Source: Candidatus Dadabacteria bacterium (GTDB lineage Bacteria > Desulfobacterota_D > UBA1144 > Nemesobacterales > Nemesobacteraceae). From it: a DNA stretch of 64,000 nucleotides. The position numbers were made by a program, and so were the translations under genes. How positions within the stretch are numbered: the first letter of the stretch is position 1; each line of letters opens with the position of its first letter. The notes beneath the pieces were generated by a model that saw nothing but the letters and a program-made list of their open reading frames with translations, was not told the origin of the DNA and made no database searches. Where the stretch lies: contig JAJECI010000008.1 of NCBI GenBank assembly GCA_022822065.1, positions 181,254 through 245,253 of the forward strand, written 5' to 3'. Shown in pieces: positions 10,138-18,792 of the stretch.

Positions 10138-10593
10138 TTAACCGGAAAGAAAGATGATCGCCTGAAGGCACAGGTTGCTGTATACCCCGGCCAAAATGTC
10201 ATCCATTACGATACCGTAGCCTCCCGGAAGCTTCTCAAATCTCCTTATCGGAAACGGTTTCGCTATATCGAAAAACCTGAACAGGAAAAAGCCGATCGCC
10301 AGGTTAAGGGGGTTCGGGGTGATGAAAAGCATGCACACCAAAAATCCGCACACCTCGTCAATCACAACCTCAGGCGGGTCTTCCCTTTTAAAAATCGACA
10401 CGCAACGGCCAGCTGCTATAAAAGAGAGGATAATCAGCCCCAAAGTGAATGCCGAATAAAAAACCGCACCGCCCGCGAGGCTTAGAAGGTATACGACCCC
10501 GACCGCCCCAAGAGTCCCGGCGGTTCCAGGGGCCCCGGGAACAAATCCCAGCCCGAAAAAAGTCGAGAAAACAACGCATATCCTGTTTATCAA
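10138..10593 (-). CDS. pgpA: Phosphatidylglycerophosphatase A
   Basis: PgpA removes phosphate from phosphatidylglycerol phosphate at the inner membrane, the last step of phosphatidylglycerol synthesis. The 151-residue protein has several hydrophobic segments and the family motifs FVPGAPGTAGTLGA, VIDEVCGFLV and RFFDIAKPFPIRRFEKLPGG followed by GIVMDDILAGVYSN. The start is a TTG at 10593 with GGAGAAG about 7 bases upstream. It heads the pgpA-cinA-recA run and is divergent from parA, with a 96-base shared upstream region. Confidence 0.93.
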   Translation of the reverse strand: MINRICVVFSTFFGLGFVPGAPGTAGTLGAVGVVYLLSLAGGAVFYSAFTLGLIILSFIAAGRCVSIFKREDPPEVVIDEVCGFLVCMLFITPNPLNLAIGFFLFRFFDIAKPFPIRRFEKLPGGYGIVMDDILAGVYSNLCLQAIIFLSG

Positions 10594-10646
10594 GGCTACT
10601 TCTCCGGTAGATGTCCGCGCGGGCTCGGGTCCTGAGCAAGACTTAT

Positions 10647-10675
10647 TTGACTGATAACACCTGCAAGTTTATCAT
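10647..10675 (+). promoter_or_regulatory. Predicted sigma-70 promoter of parAB
   Basis: TTGACT at 10647-10652 and TATCAT at 10670-10675 are separated by 17 bases, a near-consensus housekeeping promoter. The expected transcription start is about 10682, only some 8 bases before the parA ATG, and no Shine-Dalgarno sequence is visible, so the parA message may be almost leaderless. Confidence 0.6.
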
Positions 10676-10689
10676 TCTTTAATCACCAA

Positions 10690-11475
10690 ATGTCAAAAGT
10701 AATATGCGTGGTAAATCAGAAAGGGGGAGTCGGTAAAACCACAACCGCGGTAAACCTCTCGGCTTCTCTGGCGGTAGCAAACCGCCGCACGCTTTTAATA
10801 GATCTTGACTCGCAGGGAAACGCAACCGGAGGACTCGGAGTCGACAAGGAATCCGTCAACTCAAAAAACATCTGCAGCGTCATACTGGGAGAAACAAGCC
10901 TCGTGGACACCGTAATTGACGTCTACCCTGAGCTTCTAAACGGTCACCTGCACCTGTGTCCGGCAAATCACGAACTCACCGGGGCCGAGATACACCTTAT
11001 AGAGACGGAGAATAGAGAGTACCGGCTCAAAAAGGTCATTGACGAGATAAGGGCCGAATACGATTACATATTCATAGACGCTCCCCCATCACTAAGCCTG
11101 CTCACCATAAACGCCCTTGCCGCGGCCGACAGGGTGCTCATACCCGTTCAGTGCGAATACTACGCGCTTGAAGGAATAGTCCAGCTGCAGACGACCATAT
11201 CGCTCGCCAAGCAGAGACTGAACCCCTCGCTTGAGGTGGAAGGTTATCTTCTTACTATGTTCGATTCCCGAAACAACATATGTCACTCCGTGGCCGAGGA
11301 AGTAAGAAACCACTTCGGCGAGGAAACTTTCGAAACCGTGATAAGCAGAAACGTTAAGCTCGCCGAAGCGCCAAGCCACGGAAAACCCCTGCTGCTTTAT
11401 GAAATAAAATCGACCGGGGCGCAGAATTACATGAAACTCGCAAATGAAATAATAACGAAAGCGGAGGTTAACTGA
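10690..11475 (+). CDS. parA: Chromosome partitioning ATPase ParA (Soj)
   Basis: ParA binds the nucleoid as an ATP dimer and moves ParB-bound origin regions apart. The 261-residue protein starts MSKVICVVNQKGGVGKTTT, the deviant Walker A motif, followed by LLIDLDSQGNAT and DYIFIDAPPSLSLLTINAL (Walker B region). It lacks the N-terminal DNA-binding extension of plasmid ParA proteins, as expected for the chromosomal Soj type. parB follows with a single base between stop and start. The usual neighbours gidA/gidB are absent. Confidence 0.96.
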   Translation: MSKVICVVNQKGGVGKTTTAVNLSASLAVANRRTLLIDLDSQGNATGGLGVDKESVNSKNICSVILGETSLVDTVIDVYPELLNGHLHLCPANHELTGAEIHLIETENREYRLKKVIDEIRAEYDYIFIDAPPSLSLLTINALAAADRVLIPVQCEYYALEGIVQLQTTISLAKQRLNPSLEVEGYLLTMFDSRNNICHSVAEEVRNHFGEETFETVISRNVKLAEAPSHGKPLLLYEIKSTGAQNYMKLANEIITKAEVN

Positions 11476-11476
11476 C

Positions 11477-12334
11477 GTGAAGAGACGAGGTTTGGGAAGG
11501 GGGCTTGACTCGCTTATCCCAAAGAATCCGGAAACAGAATCCGAAGGGTACAGAATGGTAAGCACGGATCTGCTGAAGCCAAACCCATCGCAGCCGAGAA
11601 AGCACTTTGAACAGGACGCCCTTGAGGAACTCGCGGAATCCATAAGGGAAAACGGAGTCATACAGCCGCTTATCGTAAGGGAAAAAGACGGCGGCTTCGA
11701 GATAGTGGCCGGGGAACGCAGGTGGAGAGCGGCGAAAATAGCGAAACTGGAGCAACTGCCCGTCGTAGTAAGAACCGCTACCGACCAGGACGTGGCGGAA
11801 CTCACGTTAATAGAGAACATACAAAGAGAGGACCTAGACCCCATTGAAGAGGCGGAGGCCTATCAAAAGCTCGCAGAGCGTTTCGGGCTCACCCACGAGG
11901 AAATAGCAAGAAAAACGGGGAAAAACCGCTCGGTCATCACGAACCAGCTGAGGCTTCTTAAGCTTTCTGAAAACGCGAAAAAAGCCCTTGTTTCGGGCGC
12001 GATAACCGTGGGGCACGCAAGAGCGCTTCTCGCCGCTTCCTCCCTCGAGGAGATGGATTCCCTTCTTGGCGAAGTATTGAAAAAGGATCTTACGGTAAGG
12101 AGAGCAGAAGCGCTTGTAAAAAAGAGGAGCAGAAGCGCTCAGCCACCCCCGGAGTTCGCCTCGGGAGTAGTGGAGGAAGATATTTTCACCAAGGAACTTA
12201 TCGAAGAGCTTGCCGGGAAATTCTCGACCAAAGTAAAAATAAGCCGCAACAGGACAAGGGGAAAAATAGAAATAGAGTACTATTCTCCCGAAGAGCTTGA
12301 GAGAATTGTTGGCATACTCCTCTCACGCGGGTAA
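11477..12334 (+). CDS. parB: Chromosome partitioning protein ParB (Spo0J)
   Basis: ParB loads at parS sites as a CTP-dependent clamp and cooperates with ParA. The start is GTG at 11477, one base after the parA stop. The 285 residues begin with the typical RRGLGRGLDSLIP, then PNPSQPRKHF, the CTP-binding GERRWRAAKIA box, TLIENIQREDLDPIEEA, and a helix-turn-helix around THEEIARKTGKNRSVITNQL; a C-terminal dimerisation domain follows. I did not find a parS-like palindrome in the adjacent sequence. Confidence 0.96.
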   Translation: MKRRGLGRGLDSLIPKNPETESEGYRMVSTDLLKPNPSQPRKHFEQDALEELAESIRENGVIQPLIVREKDGGFEIVAGERRWRAAKIAKLEQLPVVVRTATDQDVAELTLIENIQREDLDPIEEAEAYQKLAERFGLTHEEIARKTGKNRSVITNQLRLLKLSENAKKALVSGAITVGHARALLAASSLEEMDSLLGEVLKKDLTVRRAEALVKKRSRSAQPPPEFASGVVEEDIFTKELIEELAGKFSTKVKISRNRTRGKIEIEYYSPEELERIVGILLSRG

Positions 12335-12372
12335 TATCCCGCAAAACTCACGCCGGAGCAAAAAAACCAGAA

Positions 12373-12636
12373 ATGAAGCTGTTTTCGGTCAAGATAGAGG
12401 TCAAGCTTAAGCCCGTGGTGCTTGATCCCCAGGGAAAAGCGGTGCTAAACGCACTCAGCGGTCTTGGATTCAGCGGGGTTTCCGACGCGAGGGTAGGAAA
12501 GGTCGTGGAACTCACCATGGAGGGAGAATCCGCCGAGGAGGTAAGCCGGAGGGCGGAGGAGATGTGCCGGAAACTTCTTTCCAATCCGGTAATTGAAGAC
12601 TCTTCTGTAGAGGTAGCGGAAAAACAAGATGCCTAA
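12373..12636 (+). CDS. purS: Phosphoribosylformylglycinamidine synthase subunit PurS
   Basis: PurS is the small bridging subunit of the three-part FGAM synthase (PurS-PurQ-PurL) in purine synthesis. The 87-residue protein fits the family in length and pattern: KIEVKLKPVVLDPQGKAVLNAL and SGVSDARVGKVVELTM. Separate PurS is typical of Gram-positives, cyanobacteria and deltaproteobacteria-like lineages, whereas gammaproteobacteria use one fused chain. Its end overlaps purQ by 8 bases, indicating translational coupling. purL is not in the window. Confidence 0.93.
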   Translation: MKLFSVKIEVKLKPVVLDPQGKAVLNALSGLGFSGVSDARVGKVVELTMEGESAEEVSRRAEEMCRKLLSNPVIEDSSVEVAEKQDA

Positions 12637-13342
12637 TTTCGGAGTTCTGTTCTTTCCGGGGTCCAACTGCGACCACGACTGCTACCACGCAATAAGGAAA
12701 ATTCTGGGCCAGCCCTGCGATCTTATATGGCACGAGGAAACTTCCCTTGCGGGAATTGACTGCGTCGTGATACCCGGGGGGTTTTCCTACGGAGACTATC
12801 TTCGCGCGGGAGCCATATCGCAGTTCTCCCCGGTGGTCGGCCCGCTCAGGGAACTTGCCGGGCTCGGAGTCCCGGTAATAGGAATATGCAACGGGTTTCA
12901 GATTCTGGTTGAATCCGGGCTTCTTCCCGGAGCTTTCATACACAACTCGTCCCTTAAATTCGTCTGCAGGTGGACAAACGTGAGGATTGAGGATACCGAT
13001 ACTCCTTTTACCTACCTTCTCCGCAAGGGAGAAATGCTGAAACTGCCGGTCGCAAACGCGCAAGGCAACTTTGTGCTGCCCCCGGGCAGGAACGACGTTG
13101 AGGAACAGAGAATAGTTTTGCGCTACTGCGGGAAGGATGGAGAACTCAGTGCCGAGGCTAATCCAAGCGGCGCCGAGGACAATATAGCCGGAATTGCAAA
13201 CAGCCAGGGCAACGTGCTCGGCATGATGCCTCACCCGGAACGCAGTTTCGAGAATCTGCTGGGTTCAGAAGATGGCAAGAGGATGTTCGAATCCGCGATA
13301 TCGTGGATAAAGGCCAAAGACACCGCCGGAGAAACGGTTTGA
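12629..13342 (+). CDS. purQ: Phosphoribosylformylglycinamidine synthase glutaminase subunit PurQ
   Basis: PurQ releases ammonia from glutamine for FGAM synthase. The 237-residue class I glutamine amidotransferase has the nucleophile elbow GICNGFQILVESGLLPG, an N-terminal FPGSNCDHDC segment, GGFSYGDYLRAGA, and the catalytic His-Glu in MPHPERSFE near the C-terminus. It overlaps purS by 8 bases. Downstream is a sulfur-carrier gene rather than purL, so the purine genes are split in this genome. Confidence 0.96.
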   Translation: MPNFGVLFFPGSNCDHDCYHAIRKILGQPCDLIWHEETSLAGIDCVVIPGGFSYGDYLRAGAISQFSPVVGPLRELAGLGVPVIGICNGFQILVESGLLPGAFIHNSSLKFVCRWTNVRIEDTDTPFTYLLRKGEMLKLPVANAQGNFVLPPGRNDVEEQRIVLRYCGKDGELSAEANPSGAEDNIAGIANSQGNVLGMMPHPERSFENLLGSEDGKRMFESAISWIKAKDTAGETV

Positions 13343-13397
13343 GTAAAACACAGACTGTGTTAGCCTTAACGGGAGATTGCACGCACGAGGTTTTAAA

Positions 13398-13637
13398 ATG
13401 GACGATACGCAGAGCAAGGAAAAAATAGACATAACGGACTACATCTGTCCGATGACCTTTGTCAAAACCAAGCTCAAGCTTGAGCAGATGGAGCGCGGGG
13501 AAGTCCTTGAAGTAAGGCTCTGCGAAGGAGAACCTCTTTCCAATCTCCCGAGAAGCGTGGAACAGGAAGGCCACAGGGTTCTCTCCATAGAGAAAGAAGA
13601 AGGCCGCTACCACAAGGTAATCATCGAGCGCTGCTAA
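13398..13637 (+). CDS. TusA-family sulfur carrier / sulfurtransferase
   Basis: TusA-like proteins carry sulfane sulfur as a persulfide on a conserved cysteine. The 79-residue protein has that cysteine in ITDYICPMTFVKTKL (a CPMT variant of the CPxP signature) and the later GEPLSNLPRSVEQEGHRV segment seen in stand-alone family members. A second cysteine is the last residue. The ATG at 13398 with GAGG about 8 bases upstream is preferred over an in-frame TTG at 13377. The stop overlaps the next gene (TAATG), so it forms a tight unit with the cysteine synthase and JAMM genes. Whether it donates sulfur to them is inference. Confidence 0.85.
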   Translation: MDDTQSKEKIDITDYICPMTFVKTKLKLEQMERGEVLEVRLCEGEPLSNLPRSVEQEGHRVLSIEKEEGRYHKVIIERC

Positions 13638-14578
13638 TGTATAGACCCGAAGCCGGAATCTCCGCCGCCGGAGGTTCAAGAGTCGAATCGGTGGTTGACC
13701 TTATAGGCAACACCCCTCTTTTGGAACTTTCCGAAACGGCAAAGGAATGCTCTCCCGGAGTCAGCATTTACGCAAAGGCCGAGTGGTTCAATCCCGGAGG
13801 TTCAATAAAAGACCGCCCCGCCCGCAGAATGATTCTGGAAGCCCTCCGCTCCGGCGAACTCACAAAAGACAAGGTCATTATGGACTCCTCTTCCGGAAAT
13901 ACGGCGATCGCGTACGCGATGCTTGGGGCCGCGCTCGGGTACGAGGTTGAAATCGTAACGCCCGAGAACGTAAACACCGAGAGAAAGAAAGCGATCGAAG
14001 CCTACGGGGCGAAAATAACCTTCTCAAACCCTCTTGAAGGTTCCGACGGAGCGATAAGAATGGCTCACAGGCTAAAAGCGGATAATCCCGAGAAATATTT
14101 CATGCCGGACCAGTACAACAACATCAACAACCTCCTGGCTCACTACGAGACCACCGCGCCCGAGATATGGGAACAGACAAAGGGCACCGTGACCCACTTT
14201 CTTGCGGGACTCGGCACATCGGGAACCTTCATGGGAACCGGGAAAAGGCTTAAAGAATACAATCCCGACATAAAGACAATCGCGATCCAGCCCGAAGAAA
14301 GTCTTCACGGCCTTGAGGGCATGAAACATATGCCCACTTCGATAGTTCCCGGCATATACAACGAAGAAGCGGCCGACGAAGTTGTCTTCATCTCGACTGA
14401 GAAAGCGTATGAAATGATGGAGCGCCTGATGGATACCGAGGGGATATTCGTGGGTCATTCGGGAGGAGCCGCGGTCTGCGTAACGCTTGAGTACGCGAAA
14501 AAACTGAAAGAGGGAGTGCTCGTAACGATTCTTCCCGACTCGGGCAGAAGGTACCTGAGCGAAGGACTCTGGTGGTAA
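13637..14578 (+). CDS. PLP-dependent cysteine synthase family protein (CysM-like)
   Basis: It is a fold-type II PLP enzyme that should replace the side group of an activated serine with sulfur to make cysteine. The 313 residues show IGNTPLLEL, the PLP lysine in NPGGSIKDRPA, the SSSGNTAIAYAM loop, and the phosphate-binding GLGTSGTFMGTG. The C-terminal EGMKHMPTSIVPGIYNEE and DTEGIFVGHSGGAAV resemble the CysM type that works with carrier-bound sulfur more than standard CysK. It overlaps the TusA-like gene by one base and the JAMM gene by 7 bases. Substrate (O-acetyl- or O-phosphoserine) and sulfur donor are not proven. Confidence 0.88.
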   Translation: MYRPEAGISAAGGSRVESVVDLIGNTPLLELSETAKECSPGVSIYAKAEWFNPGGSIKDRPARRMILEALRSGELTKDKVIMDSSSGNTAIAYAMLGAALGYEVEIVTPENVNTERKKAIEAYGAKITFSNPLEGSDGAIRMAHRLKADNPEKYFMPDQYNNINNLLAHYETTAPEIWEQTKGTVTHFLAGLGTSGTFMGTGKRLKEYNPDIKTIAIQPEESLHGLEGMKHMPTSIVPGIYNEEAADEVVFISTEKAYEMMERLMDTEGIFVGHSGGAAVCVTLEYAKKLKEGVLVTILPDSGRRYLSEGLWW

Positions 14579-15039
14579 GAATATACAGATCGGCCTATCT
14601 GGGCATGACGCGGGACGCGGAATCCGGTTATCCTTACGAGGTATGCGGAGTGATGATCGGGAAAGAAGATACCGTCACTCACTTCCGCAAATGCGCCAAT
14701 CTGGTCGCTGACGACGAATCCGAAACGGCATTTAAGGAAACAGCAAGCATTGACAGCAAGCGGTTAAGGGACCGTTACGAGCTTGATCCGCGTTCCTACA
14801 TAGAAGCGGATTCGTGGGCGAGGGAGAATGGTCTTGAGATTCTCGGCATATACCACTCGCATCCGGACCACCCTTCCGTGCCTTCGGAGACAGATAGACA
14901 GGTGGCATCACCCGGATGGGCGTATATAATTTTCTCTGTAAGCCGCGGGAAACTCGCCGACGCGAGAATATGGTACATTGACGAGCAAGATTTCCAGTTT
15001 CAAGAAAGAAAATTCGAAGTGGTTAAAGACCCCGACTGA
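14572..15039 (+). CDS. JAMM/MPN+ metalloprotease (Mec-like)
   Basis: The 155-residue protein has the complete JAMM zinc signature: an upstream glutamate in PYEVCGVMIG and the HSHPDHPSVPSETD motif (H-x-H...S...D) around residues 96-110. Bacterial Mec proteases release cysteine from the C-terminus of a ubiquitin-like sulfur carrier in mycobacteria. The start is GTG at 14572, inside the end of the cysteine synthase gene. The neighbours suggest a role in cysteine synthesis, but the carrier encoded here is TusA-like rather than ubiquitin-like, so its real substrate is uncertain. Confidence 0.88.
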   Translation: MVRIYRSAYLGMTRDAESGYPYEVCGVMIGKEDTVTHFRKCANLVADDESETAFKETASIDSKRLRDRYELDPRSYIEADSWARENGLEILGIYHSHPDHPSVPSETDRQVASPGWAYIIFSVSRGKLADARIWYIDEQDFQFQERKFEVVKDPD

Positions 15040-15090
15040 TGTAATGAAAAAGACAGTTGAGAAGCTGCACATGCCGGGAGAAACGCGACC

Positions 15091-16548
15091 ATGAACATGC
15101 AGGTTCTGTTTGAAAGTACGCTGGCCATCCTTCCCGAGTGCATACTCATACTCGCCGGCCTGCTCATACTCATCTGCACCCCGATTCTGAAAAAAAGATG
15201 GAGGGGATCACTTTTTCTCCTCGCAATCTCCGGCACCGTACTCTCCCTCGTCCTTAATTTCTCCAGGTTCTCCGGCGAAAGTTCCGCGTTTTCCGGCGCG
15301 ATAGTAATCGATTCCTTCTCCGCCTATTTCAACTCCCTTTTCCTCCTGGCGGCGCTTGCGACAATTCTTTTTTCAAAAGATCACCTCGAGAAACGAACGC
15401 AATGGCTTGAGGAATTCTACGCGCTTGTGCTTTTCTGCACGAGCGGGATGATGATTCTCGCATCCTCGGTCGAACTCATGACGCTTTTCGTGGGATTCGA
15501 GATCATGTCAATCGCCGTCTACATACTCTCGGGGTTCAGAAGCAGATCCCTCGACTCGACAGAATCAGGCGTAAAATACCTTGTTCTGGGGGGATTCTCT
15601 TCCGCGGTGCTGCTTTTTGGAATCGCCCTTCTCTACGGGGCTACCGGTTCCACTTTTCTGGAGGAAATTCTCGCAAATCCGGGGAATCTCCCGATGTATG
15701 TCTGCGGAGCCGCCTTCGTGGCAGTGGGAGTCATTTTCAAGATAGGAGCCGTGCCGCTTCACCAGTGGGTACCCGACATCTATGACGGAGCTCCCCTCAC
15801 CGTTACGGGATACATGTCCGTTGCGGTAAAAGCGGCGGCTTTCGTGCTGCTGCTGAGAATATTTCTAGGTTCCGCCCCGGGGTTTGAAAACTACATGACG
15901 GTCGCCGTACAGATCGCGGCGGTGCTCACCATGATAGTGGGAAACATAGCGGCCATATATCAAAAAAGTGTAAAGAGGATGCTTGCCTACTCAAGCGTTG
16001 CACACGCGGGATACGCCCTAGTCGGGGTGGCGGCGGTTCTCTCGGACCCTTCGGTTGGAAGCGGGAGCGTTCTTTACTATCTGTTTGCCTATACTTTCAT
16101 GAACCTCGGGGCTTTCGGAATCCTCGCCTACGCGAGCAGGGAGGGAAACGACTGCGACACTTTCGAGAGGATATCGGGCCTCTGGAGCAGAAAGCCGGCG
16201 GCATCGCTCGCACTTGGAGTATTTATGTTCTCGCTTGCGGGAATCCCGCCGACTATAGGATTTTTCGGAAAATACAGGGTGTTTTTAGCCGCGGTTGACG
16301 CCAATCTGACGCCGCTTGCGGTAATAGGAATAATAACAAGCGTAATCTCCGCGTACTACTACCTCAAGGTGCTCGTCTACGCGTTTATGAGGAAAGACAG
16401 CTACGGGGCAAGCGCAAACAAACCGCTTTCGGGGGCTACAATCGCGGTGCTTACGGCAGTCACGGTTTTTTTCGGTATATTTCCTTTCTTGTCATGGGAT
16501 CTGGCGGCTCAGGCCTCAAACACTCTTCTCGCCGCAATCGCCTTTTAG
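15091..16548 (+). CDS. nuoN: NADH-quinone oxidoreductase subunit N
   Basis: NuoN is one of the three antiporter-like membrane subunits of complex I and takes part in proton pumping. The 485-residue protein is almost entirely hydrophobic, consistent with 14 membrane helices, and has the family segments FVGFEIMSIAVYILSGFR, GAVPLHQWVPDIYDGAPLTV, KRMLAYSSVAHAGYALVG and LAGIPPTIGFFGKY. It stands apart from nuoABCD at 35-38 kb, and nuoL and nuoM are not adjacent, so the complex I genes are dispersed. ftsK follows after 33 bases. Confidence 0.95.
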   Translation: MNMQVLFESTLAILPECILILAGLLILICTPILKKRWRGSLFLLAISGTVLSLVLNFSRFSGESSAFSGAIVIDSFSAYFNSLFLLAALATILFSKDHLEKRTQWLEEFYALVLFCTSGMMILASSVELMTLFVGFEIMSIAVYILSGFRSRSLDSTESGVKYLVLGGFSSAVLLFGIALLYGATGSTFLEEILANPGNLPMYVCGAAFVAVGVIFKIGAVPLHQWVPDIYDGAPLTVTGYMSVAVKAAAFVLLLRIFLGSAPGFENYMTVAVQIAAVLTMIVGNIAAIYQKSVKRMLAYSSVAHAGYALVGVAAVLSDPSVGSGSVLYYLFAYTFMNLGAFGILAYASREGNDCDTFERISGLWSRKPAASLALGVFMFSLAGIPPTIGFFGKYRVFLAAVDANLTPLAVIGIITSVISAYYYLKVLVYAFMRKDSYGASANKPLSGATIAVLTAVTVFFGIFPFLSWDLAAQASNTLLAAIAF

Positions 16549-16581
16549 ACGGCAGGGGGTTTTTATTTCAGAATTTAGGAA

Positions 16582-18792
16582 ATGAAGAAAGGCAAGGACA
16601 CTCAAGGCGTATTCGTAGACGTGATGGCGATTTTTTTCTTCGCCCTCGGCGTATTCACCTTTATAAGCCTTCTGGTCTTCAGCAACCTTCTTGAAATCGA
16701 CGTAAAAGGCACAATGGGAGACGCGGGCCTTTACGTGTCGCACTCCCTTGGGAGTTCCTTCGGCACGCTTTCCTTCGTATTTCCCGTGCTGATGTTCTAC
16801 GCGTCATACGTGATTCTGAGAAAGCAGCCCGCCCGGAAGATATACTGGAAGCTTGGCTCCGCGATTATTTTCCTTCTCTCCTCGACCACCCTGCTCGGGC
16901 TCGTCTACGGAAAAAGTTCCCTTCTGGGCTACTCGCCGGCCGGGGGATGGCTGGGTCTTGCGATCTCTAGGGAATTCGCGCAGAACATCCTGGGAACCCT
17001 TGGAACATACATTGTCGCCATAATCGTCATATTCCTCTCCGTGATAGTAACGACGGAAACCAAGATCGCCAGCGTAGTGAAAATCATCCGCCTGCTCTTC
17101 TCAGGCGCTCTAAAAGGAGTTTCTGTGCCGATCGGCGCGCTGAGACGCGCCGCCGCACGAAGGGGCGCCCGAGGGAAAAAGAAGCAAGACGCCCCGAAGG
17201 CAACCCCCAGAGCGCCGAAAGCCCCGGCCGCGCCGAAGAATCAGGAACCCGGCGGAAAAGCCGAGACGGAACCGCAGATAGTCTTCACTCCTCCCGCACC
17301 CGACAAGAAAGACGAGCCGGCACCTCCCGCACCCGAGAGCAGATGGCTTGACTTCTCCCTCCCCGGAATTGACCTGCTTGACCCGAAAATCGGCACGTCC
17401 GTAGAGATAGACAAGGAAGCCATGTACCGGAAAGCCACCTTGATCGAGGAAAAGCTCGCGGACTTCGGAGTAACCGGAAAGGTCATGGAAATACGTCCCG
17501 GCCCGGTTATCACGATGTTCGAGTACAAGCCGGCTCCGGGAATAAAAATAAACAGGATATCGTCCCTTGAAGGCGATCTGGCGATGGGTCTTAAGGCGCT
17601 CAGCATAAGAATCATAGCCCCCATACCGGGAAAGGACGTGGTCGGAATAGAGGTGCCGAACGAAAGCAGGGAGACAGTGGTGCTGCGGGAACTTTTCGAG
17701 AGCAGCTCGTTTGTGGAGAAAAAATCGATGCTCACCATCGCGCTTGGAAAAGACATATCCGGAAAGCCGCGCTACATGGATCTTCAGACCGCCCCGCACC
17801 TTATGATCGCCGGAACGACCGGCTCGGGCAAAAGCGTGCTGCTGAACGCCGCGATCACAAGCCTGCTCTACAGGGCGACCCCCTATGAGCTCAAGATGAT
17901 AATGATAGACCCGAAGATGCTCGAGCTCTCCATATACGAAGACATTCCCCACCTGCTCCACCCGGTGGTAACCGAATCGAGAAAAGCCGTGGCCGCCCTC
18001 AAGTGGCTGGTCGGGGAAATGGATTCCAGATACAGCATGCTCTCCGAAGAAGGGGTAAGGGACATAGACAGCTACAACAGGAAGCTTGAAGCGCTTCAGA
18101 TCGAGGAAAAACAGCTCAGGTGGCTTCCCTACATAGTCGTTATCATAGACGAGCTTGCAGACCTGATGATGGTTTCCCCGAGCGACGTCAAGGACTCGAT
18201 AATAAGGCTCGCGCAGAAAGCCAGGGCGGCGGGAATCCATATAATAGTCTCCACCCAGCGCCCCTCGGCGGACGTGGTGGCGGGACTCATAAAGGCCAAC
18301 TTCCCGGCGCGCATATCCTTCCTCGTATCTTCAAAGGTGGATTCGAGAATCATACTTGACACAGGGGGAGCGGAGACCCTGCTCGGAAAGGGGGACATGC
18401 TTTTTCTCGCATCCGGGGGAAGCAATCTCCTGAGACTTCAGGGCGCGCTTATATCCGACGATGAAAGAAAACGGGTAACGGATTTCCTGAGATCCCAGGC
18501 AGAACCGGTCTACATAGAAGAAATAACCAAGGACGACTCGGACGATGAGAGCGCGGGAGTAAGCGAAGACGAAAAAGACGAACTTTACGAAACCGCGCTC
18601 GGGATAATAGCCGAAACGGGACAGGCATCCATCTCCATGATACAGAGAAGGCTCAAGATAGGATACAACCGCGCGGCCAGGATCGTCGAGACAATGGAAA
18701 AAGAAGGTCTCATAGGCCCTCAGGGAGCCGCCGGCAAACCGAGAGAAGTCTACGTGAACATGATTAAAGCGGACAGGGGAAACTCGGATTGA
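16582..18792 (+). CDS. ftsK: DNA translocase FtsK/SpoIIIE
   Basis: FtsK pumps chromosomal DNA through the division septum and coordinates dimer resolution. The 736-residue protein has four N-terminal membrane helices (about residues 10-165), a short Lys/Ala/Pro-rich linker (about 175-240), a RecA-like motor with Walker A GTTGSGKSVLLN (about 412) and VIIDELADLMM, the STQRPSADVV segment, and a C-terminal winged-helix gamma domain (about 665-730) for recognising orienting DNA sites. The short linker makes it SpoIIIE-sized. It overlaps lolA by 4 bases. Confidence 0.96.
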   Translation: MKKGKDTQGVFVDVMAIFFFALGVFTFISLLVFSNLLEIDVKGTMGDAGLYVSHSLGSSFGTLSFVFPVLMFYASYVILRKQPARKIYWKLGSAIIFLLSSTTLLGLVYGKSSLLGYSPAGGWLGLAISREFAQNILGTLGTYIVAIIVIFLSVIVTTETKIASVVKIIRLLFSGALKGVSVPIGALRRAAARRGARGKKKQDAPKATPRAPKAPAAPKNQEPGGKAETEPQIVFTPPAPDKKDEPAPPAPESRWLDFSLPGIDLLDPKIGTSVEIDKEAMYRKATLIEEKLADFGVTGKVMEIRPGPVITMFEYKPAPGIKINRISSLEGDLAMGLKALSIRIIAPIPGKDVVGIEVPNESRETVVLRELFESSSFVEKKSMLTIALGKDISGKPRYMDLQTAPHLMIAGTTGSGKSVLLNAAITSLLYRATPYELKMIMIDPKMLELSIYEDIPHLLHPVVTESRKAVAALKWLVGEMDSRYSMLSEEGVRDIDSYNRKLEALQIEEKQLRWLPYIVVIIDELADLMMVSPSDVKDSIIRLAQKARAAGIHIIVSTQRPSADVVAGLIKANFPARISFLVSSKVDSRIILDTGGAETLLGKGDMLFLASGGSNLLRLQGALISDDERKRVTDFLRSQAEPVYIEEITKDDSDDESAGVSEDEKDELYETALGIIAETGQASISMIQRRLKIGYNRAARIVETMEKEGLIGPQGAAGKPREVYVNMIKADRGNSD

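Noticed and set aside
11477-12334. Search for a parS palindrome near parB
   Set aside because: No close match to the TGTTTCACGTGAAACA consensus was noticed in or around parAB by eye.
17110-18240. Long minus-strand open frame of 376 codons inside ftsK
   Set aside because: It is fully antisense to a well-supported ftsK, has low-complexity His/Arg/Tyr text, no start context and no family resemblance.
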